The notes below the pieces were generated by a model. That model saw nothing but the letters and a program-made list of their open reading frames with translations, ran no database searches and was not told the origin of the DNA. The translations under genes were made by a program, and so were the position numbers. 64,000 nt of DNA from DATMNI01 sp963817515 (GTDB lineage Bacteria > Acidobacteriota > Terriglobia > Bryobacterales > Bryobacteraceae), in NCBI GenBank assembly GCA_963817515.1, contig CAWFPJ010000031.1:868001-932000 (forward strand). The letters are read 5' to 3'. Of this stretch, positions 54,418-63,449 are shown one piece after another. How positions within the stretch are numbered: the first letter of the stretch is position 1; each line of letters begins with the position of its first letter.

Positions 54418-55951
54418 CTATCGGCCGCCCTGACGCAAAGACGCCCGGACGGCGCGCTCAAAGGCCCAGCTTCGAATCTGAGTGATCTGCTCCTTCATGG
54501 TGCGCGAGAGCGGCACAATCTTCGCGGCCACGCTGATCAGGTCCTCCCCGCTTACCTCCACGTCCGCGAGCCGCGCCTTGATCAGGGCCGATACCACGCA
54601 TTGTTCGATCTCGGCGCCAGTCCATCCGATGGTGAACTGCGTCAACTGTTCCAGTTCGATCCGGGACGCGTCCACCCCACGGCGGCTGAGATGAATCTTG
54701 AAGATCTCGATGCGTTCGTCATCGAGCGGCAGGTCAACGAAGAACACCTCGTCGAAACGTCCCTTGCGGATCATCTCGGCGGGCAGAAGGTCGATGCGGT
54801 TGGCCGTGGCGGCCACGAAGAGCCCGCGGGCTTTCTCCTGCATCCAGGTGAGGAAGAACGCGAAAATCCGGCCCTGCTCGCCCCCGGAATCCGCCGACGT
54901 GATACCCATCTCGATCTCGTCGAACCAAAGCACCGCGGGCGCCATGTCTTCCATCATCCGGCAGGCCTCGACAAATGCTCCCTCGGGCTTGCCATGCCTT
55001 CCGGAGAAGATCTCGATCATGTCTACGCGGTAGAGCGGAAGCTGGAAATAAGAGGAGATGGCCTTGACGCAGAGGCTTTTGCCGCAGCCCGGGATACCCA
55101 TGAGGAGAAGCCCCTTGGGCACGATTTCGGCGCTCAGGCTGTCACGCAACTGGAAGAGCTTGCGCCGCTCCAGCAGCCATTTCTTGAGACCATCGAGACC
55201 CCCTACCTCCTCTATGTTGGTGCCATCGGCAACATACTCCAGGGCGCCGTTGCGGTTCACCAGGAGCCGCTTCTCTTCGAGCACGGCCGGTATAGACTCA
55301 GGCCCCAGCCGTGCATTCCCGACCAGGGCCCGGCGCAGCGCATAGCGCGCTTCGTCAAGCGTAAGCCCCTGCAAGGCAGACGCGAGTTGGTATAGAATTG
55401 CCTCGCTTGTATCCTGGGCCTGGCTGCCCCGTACCTCATCCCGCAGGAACTCTACCAGCTCGATCAGATCGGGCGGCCGCAGTTCGAGAAACATCATGCT
55501 CCGTTCGACTTCCTCAGGAATAGATCGGACCGGAGACGTGATGACGACGAACTTCCGCTGGTCGCGGCAACTCTCGTAGAGGTCTCGAAGGCGGCGTCTG
55601 ACTTCGGGCGAATCCCGCATCGGCTCATGAAAGTCCTTAAGGTGAAAGATGGCGGCCTCTCTGTGCGCGGCGATGAAGTCGAGAACCGCCAAAGGGGCTG
55701 CCAGCGGAGTGTGAGTGCCGGCCCCCGCATATTCATCAGTCTCGATGCATCCCCTGCGTGAGGCTCCATGTCCAAACAGTCACCGGAATGGGGGCGTACA
55801 ACCGAAGGCTCACCTCGCGTAACACCCTTCCGACGCGCTGCTCTTCGGAGGAGCGCACGTAAGTCAGCGGCCGCCCTGACTCGAAGACTTCCCGAAGCAG
55901 TTTTGCCGCGCGGCTCTCGGTCTTTGCAGGTTGCACGATTAGATTTCCCAT
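54418..55951 (-). pseudogene. Ycf46-like AAA ATPase, apparent +1 frameshift near the N-terminus
   Basis: The corrected protein is about 510 aa. The first 70 residues (KLLREVFESGRPLTYVRSSEEQRVGRVLREVSLRLYAPIPVTVWTWSLTQG) are in one frame; near 55750 an extra base moves the frame to IETDEYAGAGTHTPLAAPLAVLDFIAAHREAAIFHLKDFHEPM. The AAA domain has Walker A GIPGCGKS and Walker B AVLWFDEIE with a sensor region AATANRIDLLPAEMIRKGRFDE. The degenerate N-terminal half plus one AAA module is the Ycf46 layout known from chloroplasts, cyanobacteria and other bacteria, where it is tied to stress or carbon regulation. Its start overlaps the DAC-like gene by 13 bases; it is the last gene of the operon. Confidence 0.83.
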
Positions 55952-57264
55952 ACACGTGTTCCTCCGCGATAAAACGACATCTCGCCGTCTTCGCTGATTT
56001 TGAGCACCTGGCCGAAGCGCGAGGCATGTACGGCGGCGGTGGTGCGGCCGCCTTCCTGTGCCGCCAGGAACTCGCCGCCGTTGCGCAGTATCGCTCCGAA
56101 GGCCAGCAGGCGGCCGTCGCGCGCGATGACGATTCCGCCATCCACGCGCGCAATGCTCTGCAGAACGGTGAGCTCGATTTCGAGCACGCTCTTGCCGCGC
56201 AACAGATAGTGGACCTGTCCCTTCTGCGAGCTTGCCGGGGCCTCATTCTCCAACAGGTCCTGCGGCGCCACCAGTTCACGCGCCGTATCGGCGTCGTTCA
56301 ACACCACGAACAGGCCGCCGCGCCGGCTCTCGGACAGATTCAGCCCCGCCGTAAAGAGCCGTTCGGCCAGCGGGATGTCGCCTACGGCGCGGTGAAACTC
56401 GTGATACTTCACGGCCGCGTCGGTGAGGCGCCAGCGGCCCTCCATGAAGTTGAATAGCTGCACCCCGCCCGCGAATACTTTGATCTCCCCATTGGGCGTA
56501 AGCACCAGGCAGATGTGGCCGCCATGCAGGGTGGCCAGGCAATGCGGCCGGTAGCGATAGGAACTGGGCGCGGGAAGCACGCCCGTGGAGGTTCTGGAAA
56601 ACGCCTGCATATCCACCAGGTCCAGCAGCATCCCCTGCCGGTTCACCAGGAAGACCGTACGTATACCGTCGCACAGACGATGGAAGCTCTTGATGCCGGT
56701 CAGCGAAATGTTATACGGCAAGGCGCCCGGCGGCACTTCCACGTTTCCACGGGGGTCTCCAAGCGGCAGCCTCGCGGCCAGCAGGACCACGCCGGTGGAG
56801 ATGCGCCGGTTCTCATAAGTCAGCAGCGAGCTTTCGCGCAGCACCGCGATGGCGTCGGCCACCACGTCGCGCTCGCCGGCCGGCGCTTCGGGGTCAAGTG
56901 ACGGGGAGTGGTCCAGAAATGCCGAGACGTAGCGGTCCTCCGGCAGGCCTTCGAAGAGGCTGGACGTGAACGCCTCAGACGCCGCGTTGAAGAGGCTGCG
57001 GTAGCGCGCATGAAGCACGGTGCCGATGGCGCCCAGCAGCCGGATCTGGTCTTCGGTGATGGCGCCGGCGTGGTGGCTCAGGCGGTATCGCGTCCCCATC
57101 CATTCCAGATCCACGGCCGGGTCCAGCCTGCGAATGGCCAGCTCCGGATTGAATTCCGGCAGGTGCCCGTCCACGTCGAGAGCGGCATCCGGAAAGAAAT
57201 ATCGCACCCCCCGCTCGAAGAAGTCCGTGTAGAGGGTGTGGACCACGTCGATCGTATCAGGCAT
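55939..57264 (-). CDS. Diadenylate-cyclase (DAC/DisA_N)-like protein with altered catalytic motifs
   Basis: 441 aa, no signal peptide. Residues 1-300 form a possibly sensory region I do not recognise. Residues about 305-441 follow the order of a DAC domain: LSESRRGGLFVVL (310-322, like LSxxRxGALIVIE), VDGGIVI (374-380, in place of DGAVII), LLAFGAIL, GGRTTAAVHAS (405-415, where active enzymes have GTRHRAAxGxS) and KISEDGEMSFYRGG (422-435, like VVSEETGxIS). The Asp and Gly of DGA and the first Arg of RHR are kept, but His and the second Arg are both Thr. It may make or sense a nucleotide other than c-di-AMP, or be inactive. It overlaps the NtrC-like gene upstream by 8 bases and the AAA gene downstream by 13. 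Confidence 0.65.
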   Translation of the reverse strand: MPDTIDVVHTLYTDFFERGVRYFFPDAALDVDGHLPEFNPELAIRRLDPAVDLEWMGTRYRLSHHAGAITEDQIRLLGAIGTVLHARYRSLFNAASEAFTSSLFEGLPEDRYVSAFLDHSPSLDPEAPAGERDVVADAIAVLRESSLLTYENRRISTGVVLLAARLPLGDPRGNVEVPPGALPYNISLTGIKSFHRLCDGIRTVFLVNRQGMLLDLVDMQAFSRTSTGVLPAPSSYRYRPHCLATLHGGHICLVLTPNGEIKVFAGGVQLFNFMEGRWRLTDAAVKYHEFHRAVGDIPLAERLFTAGLNLSESRRGGLFVVLNDADTARELVAPQDLLENEAPASSQKGQVHYLLRGKSVLEIELTVLQSIARVDGGIVIARDGRLLAFGAILRNGGEFLAAQEGGRTTAAVHASRFGQVLKISEDGEMSFYRGGTRVWEI

Positions 57265-58654
57265 CCGGGCTTCCCCCTTGGTCTACGCCACTCTTGCGGA
57301 GCGCGCGCAGGTCAATTCCCAGCGCCTGGCATTTCTTGTAGAGGTGGCTGCGCTCCAGGCCCAGTGCCTTGGCTGTGTCGGTCATGCGCTGGTTCTGCCG
57401 TTTGAGCTCCGCCAGAATCTGCTCGCGCTCGAAGCCATCCATACGCTGCGCCAGCGTGCCGCTGACGGGAACGCCGGGCGAGCCGGGCTCCGCGTCGTCG
57501 CCCGCCGGCAACGCCAGGCGCACCGCGGCCACATCCACCGGCCCATCGGCCAGCAGCAACAGGCGCTCCACCACGTTGCGCAGCTCCCGCACATTTCCCG
57601 GCCACCGGTACCGCTGCAATTCCCCGATGGCCGCCGGGTCGAACGGTTTCGGCTTCCATCCATTCTGCTCCGCCACCTGGCCGGCGAAGTGCGCCACCAG
57701 CGCGGGGATGTCGTCAACCCTTTCGCGCAATGCCGGCAGCAGCAGCGGGAAAACGTAAATCCGGTGGTAGAGATCCTGGCGAAAGACTCCCTTCTTCACC
57801 AGTTCATCCAGATTGCGGTGGGTGGCCACCACCACGCGAACATCCACCGGAATGGAACGGTCCCCGCCCACGCGCTCCACCTGCCGCTCTTCCAGCACGC
57901 GCAGCAGCTTGGCTTGCATCGCCAGGGGCATGTCGCCGATTTCGTCCAGGAACAGCGTGCCGTGGCTGGCTTGTTCGAACTTGCCCAAGTGCCGCGCCGC
58001 GGCACCGGTGAACGATCCTTTCTCATGGCCGAACAGTTCCGATTCGATCAGCTCGCCCGGCACCGCCGCGCAGTTGAGCGTAACGAACGGACCATCGCGC
58101 CGGCCGCTGCGCTGGTGCAGCGCGCGCGCAATCAGCTCTTTGCCAGTGCCGGTATCGCCCAGAATGCAGACCCGCGCTTCGCTGGCCGCCACGCGGTCCA
58201 CCTGCGCCATCACGCGGCGCATGGCTTCGCCCGCATGCACAATCTCATGCCTGCCCACGCGCTGGCGCAATTCGCGGTTCTCGTCTTCCAGGCGCTTGAG
58301 CTTTAGAACGTTGTCCACGGTCAGCAGGAGCTTGTCGGTGGACAGCGGCTTCTCGAGAAAATCCACCGCCCCCAGGCGCGTGGCGCGCACGGCCATTTCG
58401 ATGTTGGCCTGTCCGGAGATCATCACCACCGGCAGCGGGATGCCCAGATTGCGCAGGTCCTCAAGCAGGCACAGGCCGTCTTTGCCCGGCATCACCACGT
58501 CCGACAGCATCATGTCGAAGGATTGCGACTTCACCAGTTCCAGCGCGCGGCCGGCATTGTCGCAAACCGTGGCTTCGTGGCCGGCCAGGCGGAAGGCGCG
58601 CGCCAGTGAGGCCAGCGTATTTGCGTCGTCATCTACGATCAGCAGGTGTGCCAA
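57257..58654 (-). CDS. NtrC-family sigma-54-dependent response regulator
   Basis: A 465-aa activator. The receiver domain (D52 in MMLSDVVMPGKDG) is followed by the sigma-54 AAA domain (about 140-370) with Walker A GDTGTGKE and the sigma-54 contact loop GSFTGA in place of the usual GAFTGA, then a Fis-type HTH (MTDTAKALGLERSHLYKKCQALGI, about 418-442). It should activate sigma-54 promoters on phosphorylation by the NtrY-like kinase encoded 8 bases upstream. Phe and Gly of the loop are kept, so activity is likely. It overlaps the DAC-like gene. Confidence 0.93.
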   Translation of the reverse strand: MAHLLIVDDDANTLASLARAFRLAGHEATVCDNAGRALELVKSQSFDMMLSDVVMPGKDGLCLLEDLRNLGIPLPVVMISGQANIEMAVRATRLGAVDFLEKPLSTDKLLLTVDNVLKLKRLEDENRELRQRVGRHEIVHAGEAMRRVMAQVDRVAASEARVCILGDTGTGKELIARALHQRSGRRDGPFVTLNCAAVPGELIESELFGHEKGSFTGAAARHLGKFEQASHGTLFLDEIGDMPLAMQAKLLRVLEERQVERVGGDRSIPVDVRVVVATHRNLDELVKKGVFRQDLYHRIYVFPLLLPALRERVDDIPALVAHFAGQVAEQNGWKPKPFDPAAIGELQRYRWPGNVRELRNVVERLLLLADGPVDVAAVRLALPAGDDAEPGSPGVPVSGTLAQRMDGFEREQILAELKRQNQRMTDTAKALGLERSHLYKKCQALGIDLRALRKSGVDQGGSPDA

Positions 58655-58662
58655 GTTTGAGG

Positions 58663-60415
58663 TTACCCTAATCCACCAGACGCTAATTCAATCCGAAAAG
58701 TCGCACCTTTACCCGGTGCGCTCTCCACCGAGATGCGGCCGTGGTGATCGCTCACCACCGATTGCACAATCGCCAGGCCCAGACCCGTGCCGTGCGTCTT
58801 GGTCGTGTAATAGGGGGTGAACAGGCGCGCGCACTCTTCCGGAGTCAGCCCCTGGCCGGTGTCTGAAACTTCCAGGCGCAGGCCCGCCGGCAGCGCGCTG
58901 GTGCGTACCGTAACCGTGCCGCCGCCAGGCATCGCATCAATGGCGTTCAAGATCAGATTGCGCAGCACGCGTGCCATCTGTTCGGGGTCGACCGGTACCG
59001 GACGCACAGCGGGGTCAAGTTCGATCTTCGGCGTGATTCGTGCCTGTGCCAGTTGCGGCTGAAAGAACTTCATGGTTTCGCCCACCAGGTCATTGAAATT
59101 TACGGCCTGCATTTCGGGCGCGGGCATTCTGGCGAAATCGCTGAATCGCGCGATGATCTGCTTGAGCTTGCCCAACTCGGCCAGCAGTGTTCCAGTGCCT
59201 TCGCGAAAGACTTCATCGAACTGTTCGGGATAACCCTCGCGCGCCCGCTGCATATTCTCCACTGTGATCTGCAGCGGGAAGAGCGGATTCTTCAGCTCGT
59301 GCGCCAGGCGGCGAGCCAGTTCGCGCCAGGCCGCCACGCGCTCGGCCTGCACCAGGCGTTCGCGCTGGGCCACCAGTTCATGCGTCATGCCGTTAAAGGC
59401 GCGGGCCAATTGCCCGATCTCATCGGTGGATGAGACTTCCACGGTCGTACCCCAATTGCCGGCCGCCACCCGCCCCGCGCTTTCCGCCAGCCGAAGTACC
59501 GGACGGGTGACCCGCGCCGCCGCCCACCAGCTCAACGCGATTCCCACCAGAATGCCGGCCGCCGCCACCGCGATACCAGTCCAGAGCAGGGATGCTTCCA
59601 ATTCCACCAGTGCGCGCCGCGGACTTGCGAACAGCAGCACGCCAAGCACATTGTTCTCATACCCCATGCGGGGCAGCGCGTGGAAAGTCTCCGCGTCCGC
59701 GCCGCTGCCCAGTGTGCTGACGGCCTCGCGATGTTGTGTCCGCACCTGGTCGATCAGCGGCTGCAGGGCAGACGCGCGCGCCACGGGGCCTGTGGAATCG
59801 ATCAACTCCCCGGGCGAGAATTGCGGATCGAGATTGCGATAGAGCAGGACTCGCATGCCCTTCGGCAAAACCAGCGTGGCCAGAAATTCCTGATCCAGTT
59901 GCTGGCCGCCCACTACGTAGAGTTTCCGGTCGCCGGCGCGCGTCTCGCCGACTGCCAGCAACGCCAGCCTGACACCGGCGGGCAGTTCTTCACGCTTGAG
60001 CACGGCCATCCGCGTTTTCCAATCTGCCCGCCGCCAGCCACTCATCCTTGTAACCGAAGCGCGCCGGCCATTCGGCGGAGGAAACGATGCTTCCGTCGCC
60101 CGCCACCAGTTCCAGCAGATCCAGTCCGTGCGCCGCTGCCAGCGCGGTGGCCTCATTCACGTATGGAGCGAAATCGGTCGCGATCGCGATGTTGACGGCC
60201 GCATCCGAATTCGCGATGCCCTCCACGGCGCGCACGATCTCCTGCTCGCGCCGCGCGAACTCACTCTGGAACTGAGCCACCAGCGCGCTGACGCGCTGCG
60301 TCTCCAGGCGCTCGAAGGCTTCGCGCGTTTTGCCGGCAACCAGCAACTCCACCACCCCGACCGCGGCCACCACCGCCACCGTGAAAATCAACAGCAGGCG
60401 GGTTCGAAAGGTCAT
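58663..60415 (-). pseudogene. NtrY-like membrane sensor histidine kinase, apparent +1 frameshift in the sensor domain
   Basis: About 583 aa after correction. The N-terminal frame (60415 onward, MTFRTRLLLIFTVAVVAAVGVVELL) has the first membrane helix and part of the periplasmic sensor. An extra base near 60025 separates it from the rest, which has a second helix (TGIAVAAAGILVGIALSWWAA), HAMP (RVTRPVLRLAESAGRVAAGNW), HisKA (LARRLAHELKNPLFPLQITVENM) and HATPase (NAIDAMPGGGTV, DTGQGLTPEECARLFTPYYTTKTHGTGLGLAIVQ). The ATG overlaps the stop of the preceding gene as ATGA. Confidence 0.87.
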
Positions 60416-61492
60416 GGCCGGCTGCTCTCCCCGGGGCGGGCCTCGGTCACCCACAGGTTTTCAAAATGCCATTCTCCCAGCGGCGTGATGCCGGGCCCGC
60501 CTTTTACGCGCGGGCTCACGCCATAAACATCCGGCAGGTGGATCAAAGGGACCACGCGGAAACCTTCCAGCAGCGCGCGCTCGGCCGCCCACAAAGTCTC
60601 TGGTGAATCGCTGCGCGCCGGTTCCGGGCAGACCCAGCGAGGCGGCCATTCCGGCGAGCGCCCGAGCAGGGTCCGTAGAGCCCACCCGTACTTCCACCAG
60701 GCGCACGTCAGCTTTCTGTGAGGCGTTCTGCTGGGCGCCCTGCTGAACCACCGTGACGGTGAGGCCGGCATAGCGGGCATTGAGCGCGATGCGTTCGGCG
60801 ATAGGCCGCCACGCGGCATCGTTCACACCCAGAGAGAGCGTGCGCGCACTCACCGGAAGACTTGCCAGCAGCGTGCGGGCCCGGGCCGCGTCCGCCGCCA
60901 CAGGGAACAGAAACGCGTAGCCTGAAATCCACTGCGGCAGCAGAGCGCCGGAGATCTCGCCCTGGCGCTGCAGCAGCACGGCATGGATGGCTGATCGATC
61001 CACGGCCAGCGCCAGAGCTTCACGAATACGCGCGTTGTCGATATGATTTCCGAATACCAGGGCCAGCAAGCGCACCGGCCCGGAGGTCCAGGAGCGCCGC
61101 CCGGCTGGCTGGCGGAGCAGTTCGCTGGGCCCCAGTTCCACGATATCGGCCTTCCCCAGTTCCAGGTCGATGGATTGGTCGCGCAGCGGACGGCCCATCT
61201 GGATCTCGATGGAATCCAGAAACGGCCGGCCGCCGGGAGCGTTCTCGTTGGCCTCGTAAACCGCGCGGCGTCCGGCTTCCCAGCGGGAAATGGTGAAGGC
61301 GCCAGCCAGGTCCGGTATACCGTGGCCGGCGGTTGGCGGGTCTGCGCTCTCAATCGAGCCGCGCATTTCCACGCGCAGCGTTCCCCCATAATGCGGCCGC
61401 GTGGCGGCGCTTAACGCACCAATCAACAACACAGCCGCTATGCCCGCCTGCCGCTTACGATCCACAAACCACCGTAACCAAATAAGCCGCAT
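60412..61492 (-). pseudogene. Shortened peptide/solute-binding protein (SBP_bac_5-like), apparent +1 frameshift
   Basis: About 359 aa after correction. A signal-like N-terminus (QAGIAAVLLIGALSAATRP) is followed by HYGGTLRVEMRGSIESADP, typical of oligopeptide-binding proteins, and by IREALALAVDRSAIHAVLLQRQGEISGALLPQW. The frame breaks near 60627; the rest is EPARSDSPETLWAAERALLEGFRVVPLIHLPDVYGVSPRVKGGPGITPLGEWHFENLWV. Full SBP_bac_5 proteins have about 500 residues; the middle lobe is missing and no transporter permease is nearby, so it probably serves as a sensing partner of the NtrY-like kinase rather than in uptake. The gene overlaps its upstream neighbour by 38 bases. Confidence 0.78.
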
Positions 61493-62675
61493 ACCGGTTG
61501 GTTGCAAGGTCGTGCGCCACCGCCACCACGGAACCAGCGCCGGCGGGCCAAAGCGCCGTGACGGGCCCGGGAAATTCCACCGGTGCGGTGAGCGGCGCGG
61601 GCACGCGGTTCACCACGCTGAAAGCGCGCAGGCTGTCTGATTCGTGAACGCCGTCGAATGCGTCTCCGGCTTTGGTGGCCAGCACCTGGAATCCTCCGCC
61701 GCAGCGCGCCTCCGTGCCGGCGATGTCACTGCCCCAACCCGATACCGCGCCCACGGAATCGAAGGCGGAATCGAAAATCTGGATGCGGCCGTCCACCATC
61801 GCCAGCAACCATAACTGCCGGCCCTGCTCTTCCACCGAGGCTGCTGAAAAGAACGGCGCCACTGTTTTCCGCAGCCCGGTCTGGGTAGTGACGCGCCCCT
61901 CGAAATAATTCCGCGCCGGGGAGAACGCCGCCAGCAGCATGGCCCGGCTGCCGGATTCCAGCACCCATGGCTCATCGGTGGGCCGGCAGTCCATAGCCAG
62001 CACTGGTTCTACGCTGCCGCTGCAAGCCAGGAGCCCCGGAAGATAGACCTGAAAACTGACGCCATTCAGGCGCAGGTGGCCGCGTACATCGTGCGGCCAG
62101 GGCTTTATGGGCGCCAGCGGGATCGAGTGGCGCGGCTCCCACTGCCCGTTCTGCCGCGCATAGAGCGTCACTCTTGCGGGCGAGAGCACCAGCAGGTTGC
62201 CGGCGGGGAATGCCGCGTCGAGAATCGGCTCGTTCTGCTCCCACACCAGCTTCTTATCGAGTGTAATTCCAGGCGCGATGCTGCCCGCCCCCGCGGTCCC
62301 GGACCGCTTCCATGCCGCCATCCAAACCTGCCGCTCATCGCCTTTGCGTATCTCTTCCACTATCAGATACTGCTGCTGATTCTCCGAAAGCGCGAGGTGC
62401 GCCTCCGCCACCGGCGCTATGTCTATGACGTGCGCTCCGGCTTCTCTTACCGCTTCCTCAAATGCGCCGCGCGCCTGAGCGAATTCCAGGGAGCCCAGGG
62501 AAGAAGCATTGCGCCAGGTCACCGAAACTGGCTCTCCTCTGCCCGCCAGGGCCGCGGTTTTTCGCGCCAGTTCGCGCGCGGCGCCGTTCAGGTCATCTGC
62601 GGCTGCCGCAGCGGGCGGGAGGAAGAACAGGAGCGCGGTGAACGCCGCGTACCATCCCTTCACGGCTGCGATCAT
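61455..62675 (-). CDS. Secreted protein of unknown function
   Basis: About 406 aa from the ATG at 62675, which gives a signal peptide (GWYAAFTALLFFLPPAAAAADD). The N-terminal part has an alpha/beta look with a conserved-type VSVTWRNASSLGSLEFAQARGAFEEAV; the rest is beta-rich and could be a propeller-like or repeat domain (VWEQNEPILDAAFPAGNLLVLSPARVTLYARQNGQWEPRHSIPL). Three or four cysteines could form disulfides. It is the first gene of the overlapping minus-strand series, so it may provide the envelope end of the sensory system. I do not recognise a family. Confidence 0.75.
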   Translation of the reverse strand: MIAAVKGWYAAFTALLFFLPPAAAAADDLNGAARELARKTAALAGRGEPVSVTWRNASSLGSLEFAQARGAFEEAVREAGAHVIDIAPVAEAHLALSENQQQYLIVEEIRKGDERQVWMAAWKRSGTAGAGSIAPGITLDKKLVWEQNEPILDAAFPAGNLLVLSPARVTLYARQNGQWEPRHSIPLAPIKPWPHDVRGHLRLNGVSFQVYLPGLLACSGSVEPVLAMDCRPTDEPWVLESGSRAMLLAAFSPARNYFEGRVTTQTGLRKTVAPFFSAASVEEQGRQLWLLAMVDGRIQIFDSAFDSVGAVSGWGSDIAGTEARCGGGFQVLATKAGDAFDGVHESDSLRAFSVVNRVPAPLTAPVEFPGPVTALWPAGAGSVVAVAHDLATNRYAAYLVTVVCGS

Positions 62676-62706
62676 AACACATTGCGGTTCTGGCGCCCCG
62701 CCTCCC

Positions 62707-63261
62707 TTATTGCGCGGCAGCCACAATCACCGCCGCGTTCTCAGCCACCAACAAGCCGCCAAATATTCGATCCAACTCCGGATTACGTTCGCCATATAGT
62801 TCCACCGGATCGCCGACAGCAACCATCTTGAACAGTTCCTCGACATCGTGGTTGCGCATCCGGATACAGCCATGCGAAGCATTGCGGCCGATGGACGAGG
62901 GGTTGCTGGTGCCATGGATTCCATATCCCTTCAGCGTCAGGCCCAGCCAGCGCGTGCCCAGCGGATTGCTTTTTCCGGGAGGCACCACCTTGCCTTTGGT
63001 GTACCAGGTAGGATCTTCAATGCTGGTGGCGATCTTGAAAACGCCGGTCGGGCTAGGCGAGTGGGGCGCCCCCACGGCGGTCGGGAAAATCTTCACTACG
63101 CGGTCGGCTTCCATGACCGCCAGTTTGCGATCCGAAATGCTGACCACGATGCGGCGCGTGGGCCGCGTCTGATTGTCCTGCGCCAGCGCCTCGGCAGTGG
63201 CCATCAGGACCACGCCGGTAATGGCCGCCAACCTCTTGATCTGATCTTCAACTATAAGCAT
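62707..63261 (-). CDS. L,D-transpeptidase (YkuD family)
   Basis: A 184-aa exported enzyme that cross-links peptidoglycan or attaches proteins to it. A signal peptide (AITGVVLMATAEALA) is followed by the YkuD domain with VVSISDRKLAVMEADRVVKIFPTAVG, the HGT motif (H116) and SHGCIRM with catalytic Cys132. AGGAGG stands 8 bases before the ATG. It lies 32 bases upstream of the secreted-protein gene and may head the operon. Confidence 0.93.
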   Translation of the reverse strand: MLIVEDQIKRLAAITGVVLMATAEALAQDNQTRPTRRIVVSISDRKLAVMEADRVVKIFPTAVGAPHSPSPTGVFKIATSIEDPTWYTKGKVVPPGKSNPLGTRWLGLTLKGYGIHGTSNPSSIGRNASHGCIRMRNHDVEELFKMVAVGDPVELYGERNPELDRIFGGLLVAENAAVIVAAAQ

Positions 63262-63391
63262 CTTCCGATCCTCCTGCGCGGAACTAGAAGGCAGGGAGAT
63301 GGCCAGAGCTTAACTAACAGAAACCGCACGGCTTACACTTTAACGAGGACGTGTCAAATAAAACACGCGTGGAAACGCGAGGACGGAATGA

Positions 63392-63418
63392 GTAGCGCCG
63401 GCGGTCGTGCCGCCGGTG
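63392..63418 (+). repeat. Interspersed palindromic element, family C
   Basis: GTAGCGCCGGCGGTCGTGCC then GCCGGTG. It is the same hairpin family as 16494-16524 and the two arms at 17798-17877. It is followed by CCCCGGCGCTACC (63427-63438), which can pair with its start to close a larger loop, and stands after the LuxR-type gene's stop. Confidence 0.8.
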
Positions 63419-63449
63419 TTTCTGGCCCCGGCGCTACCTTCAGTTGCTA

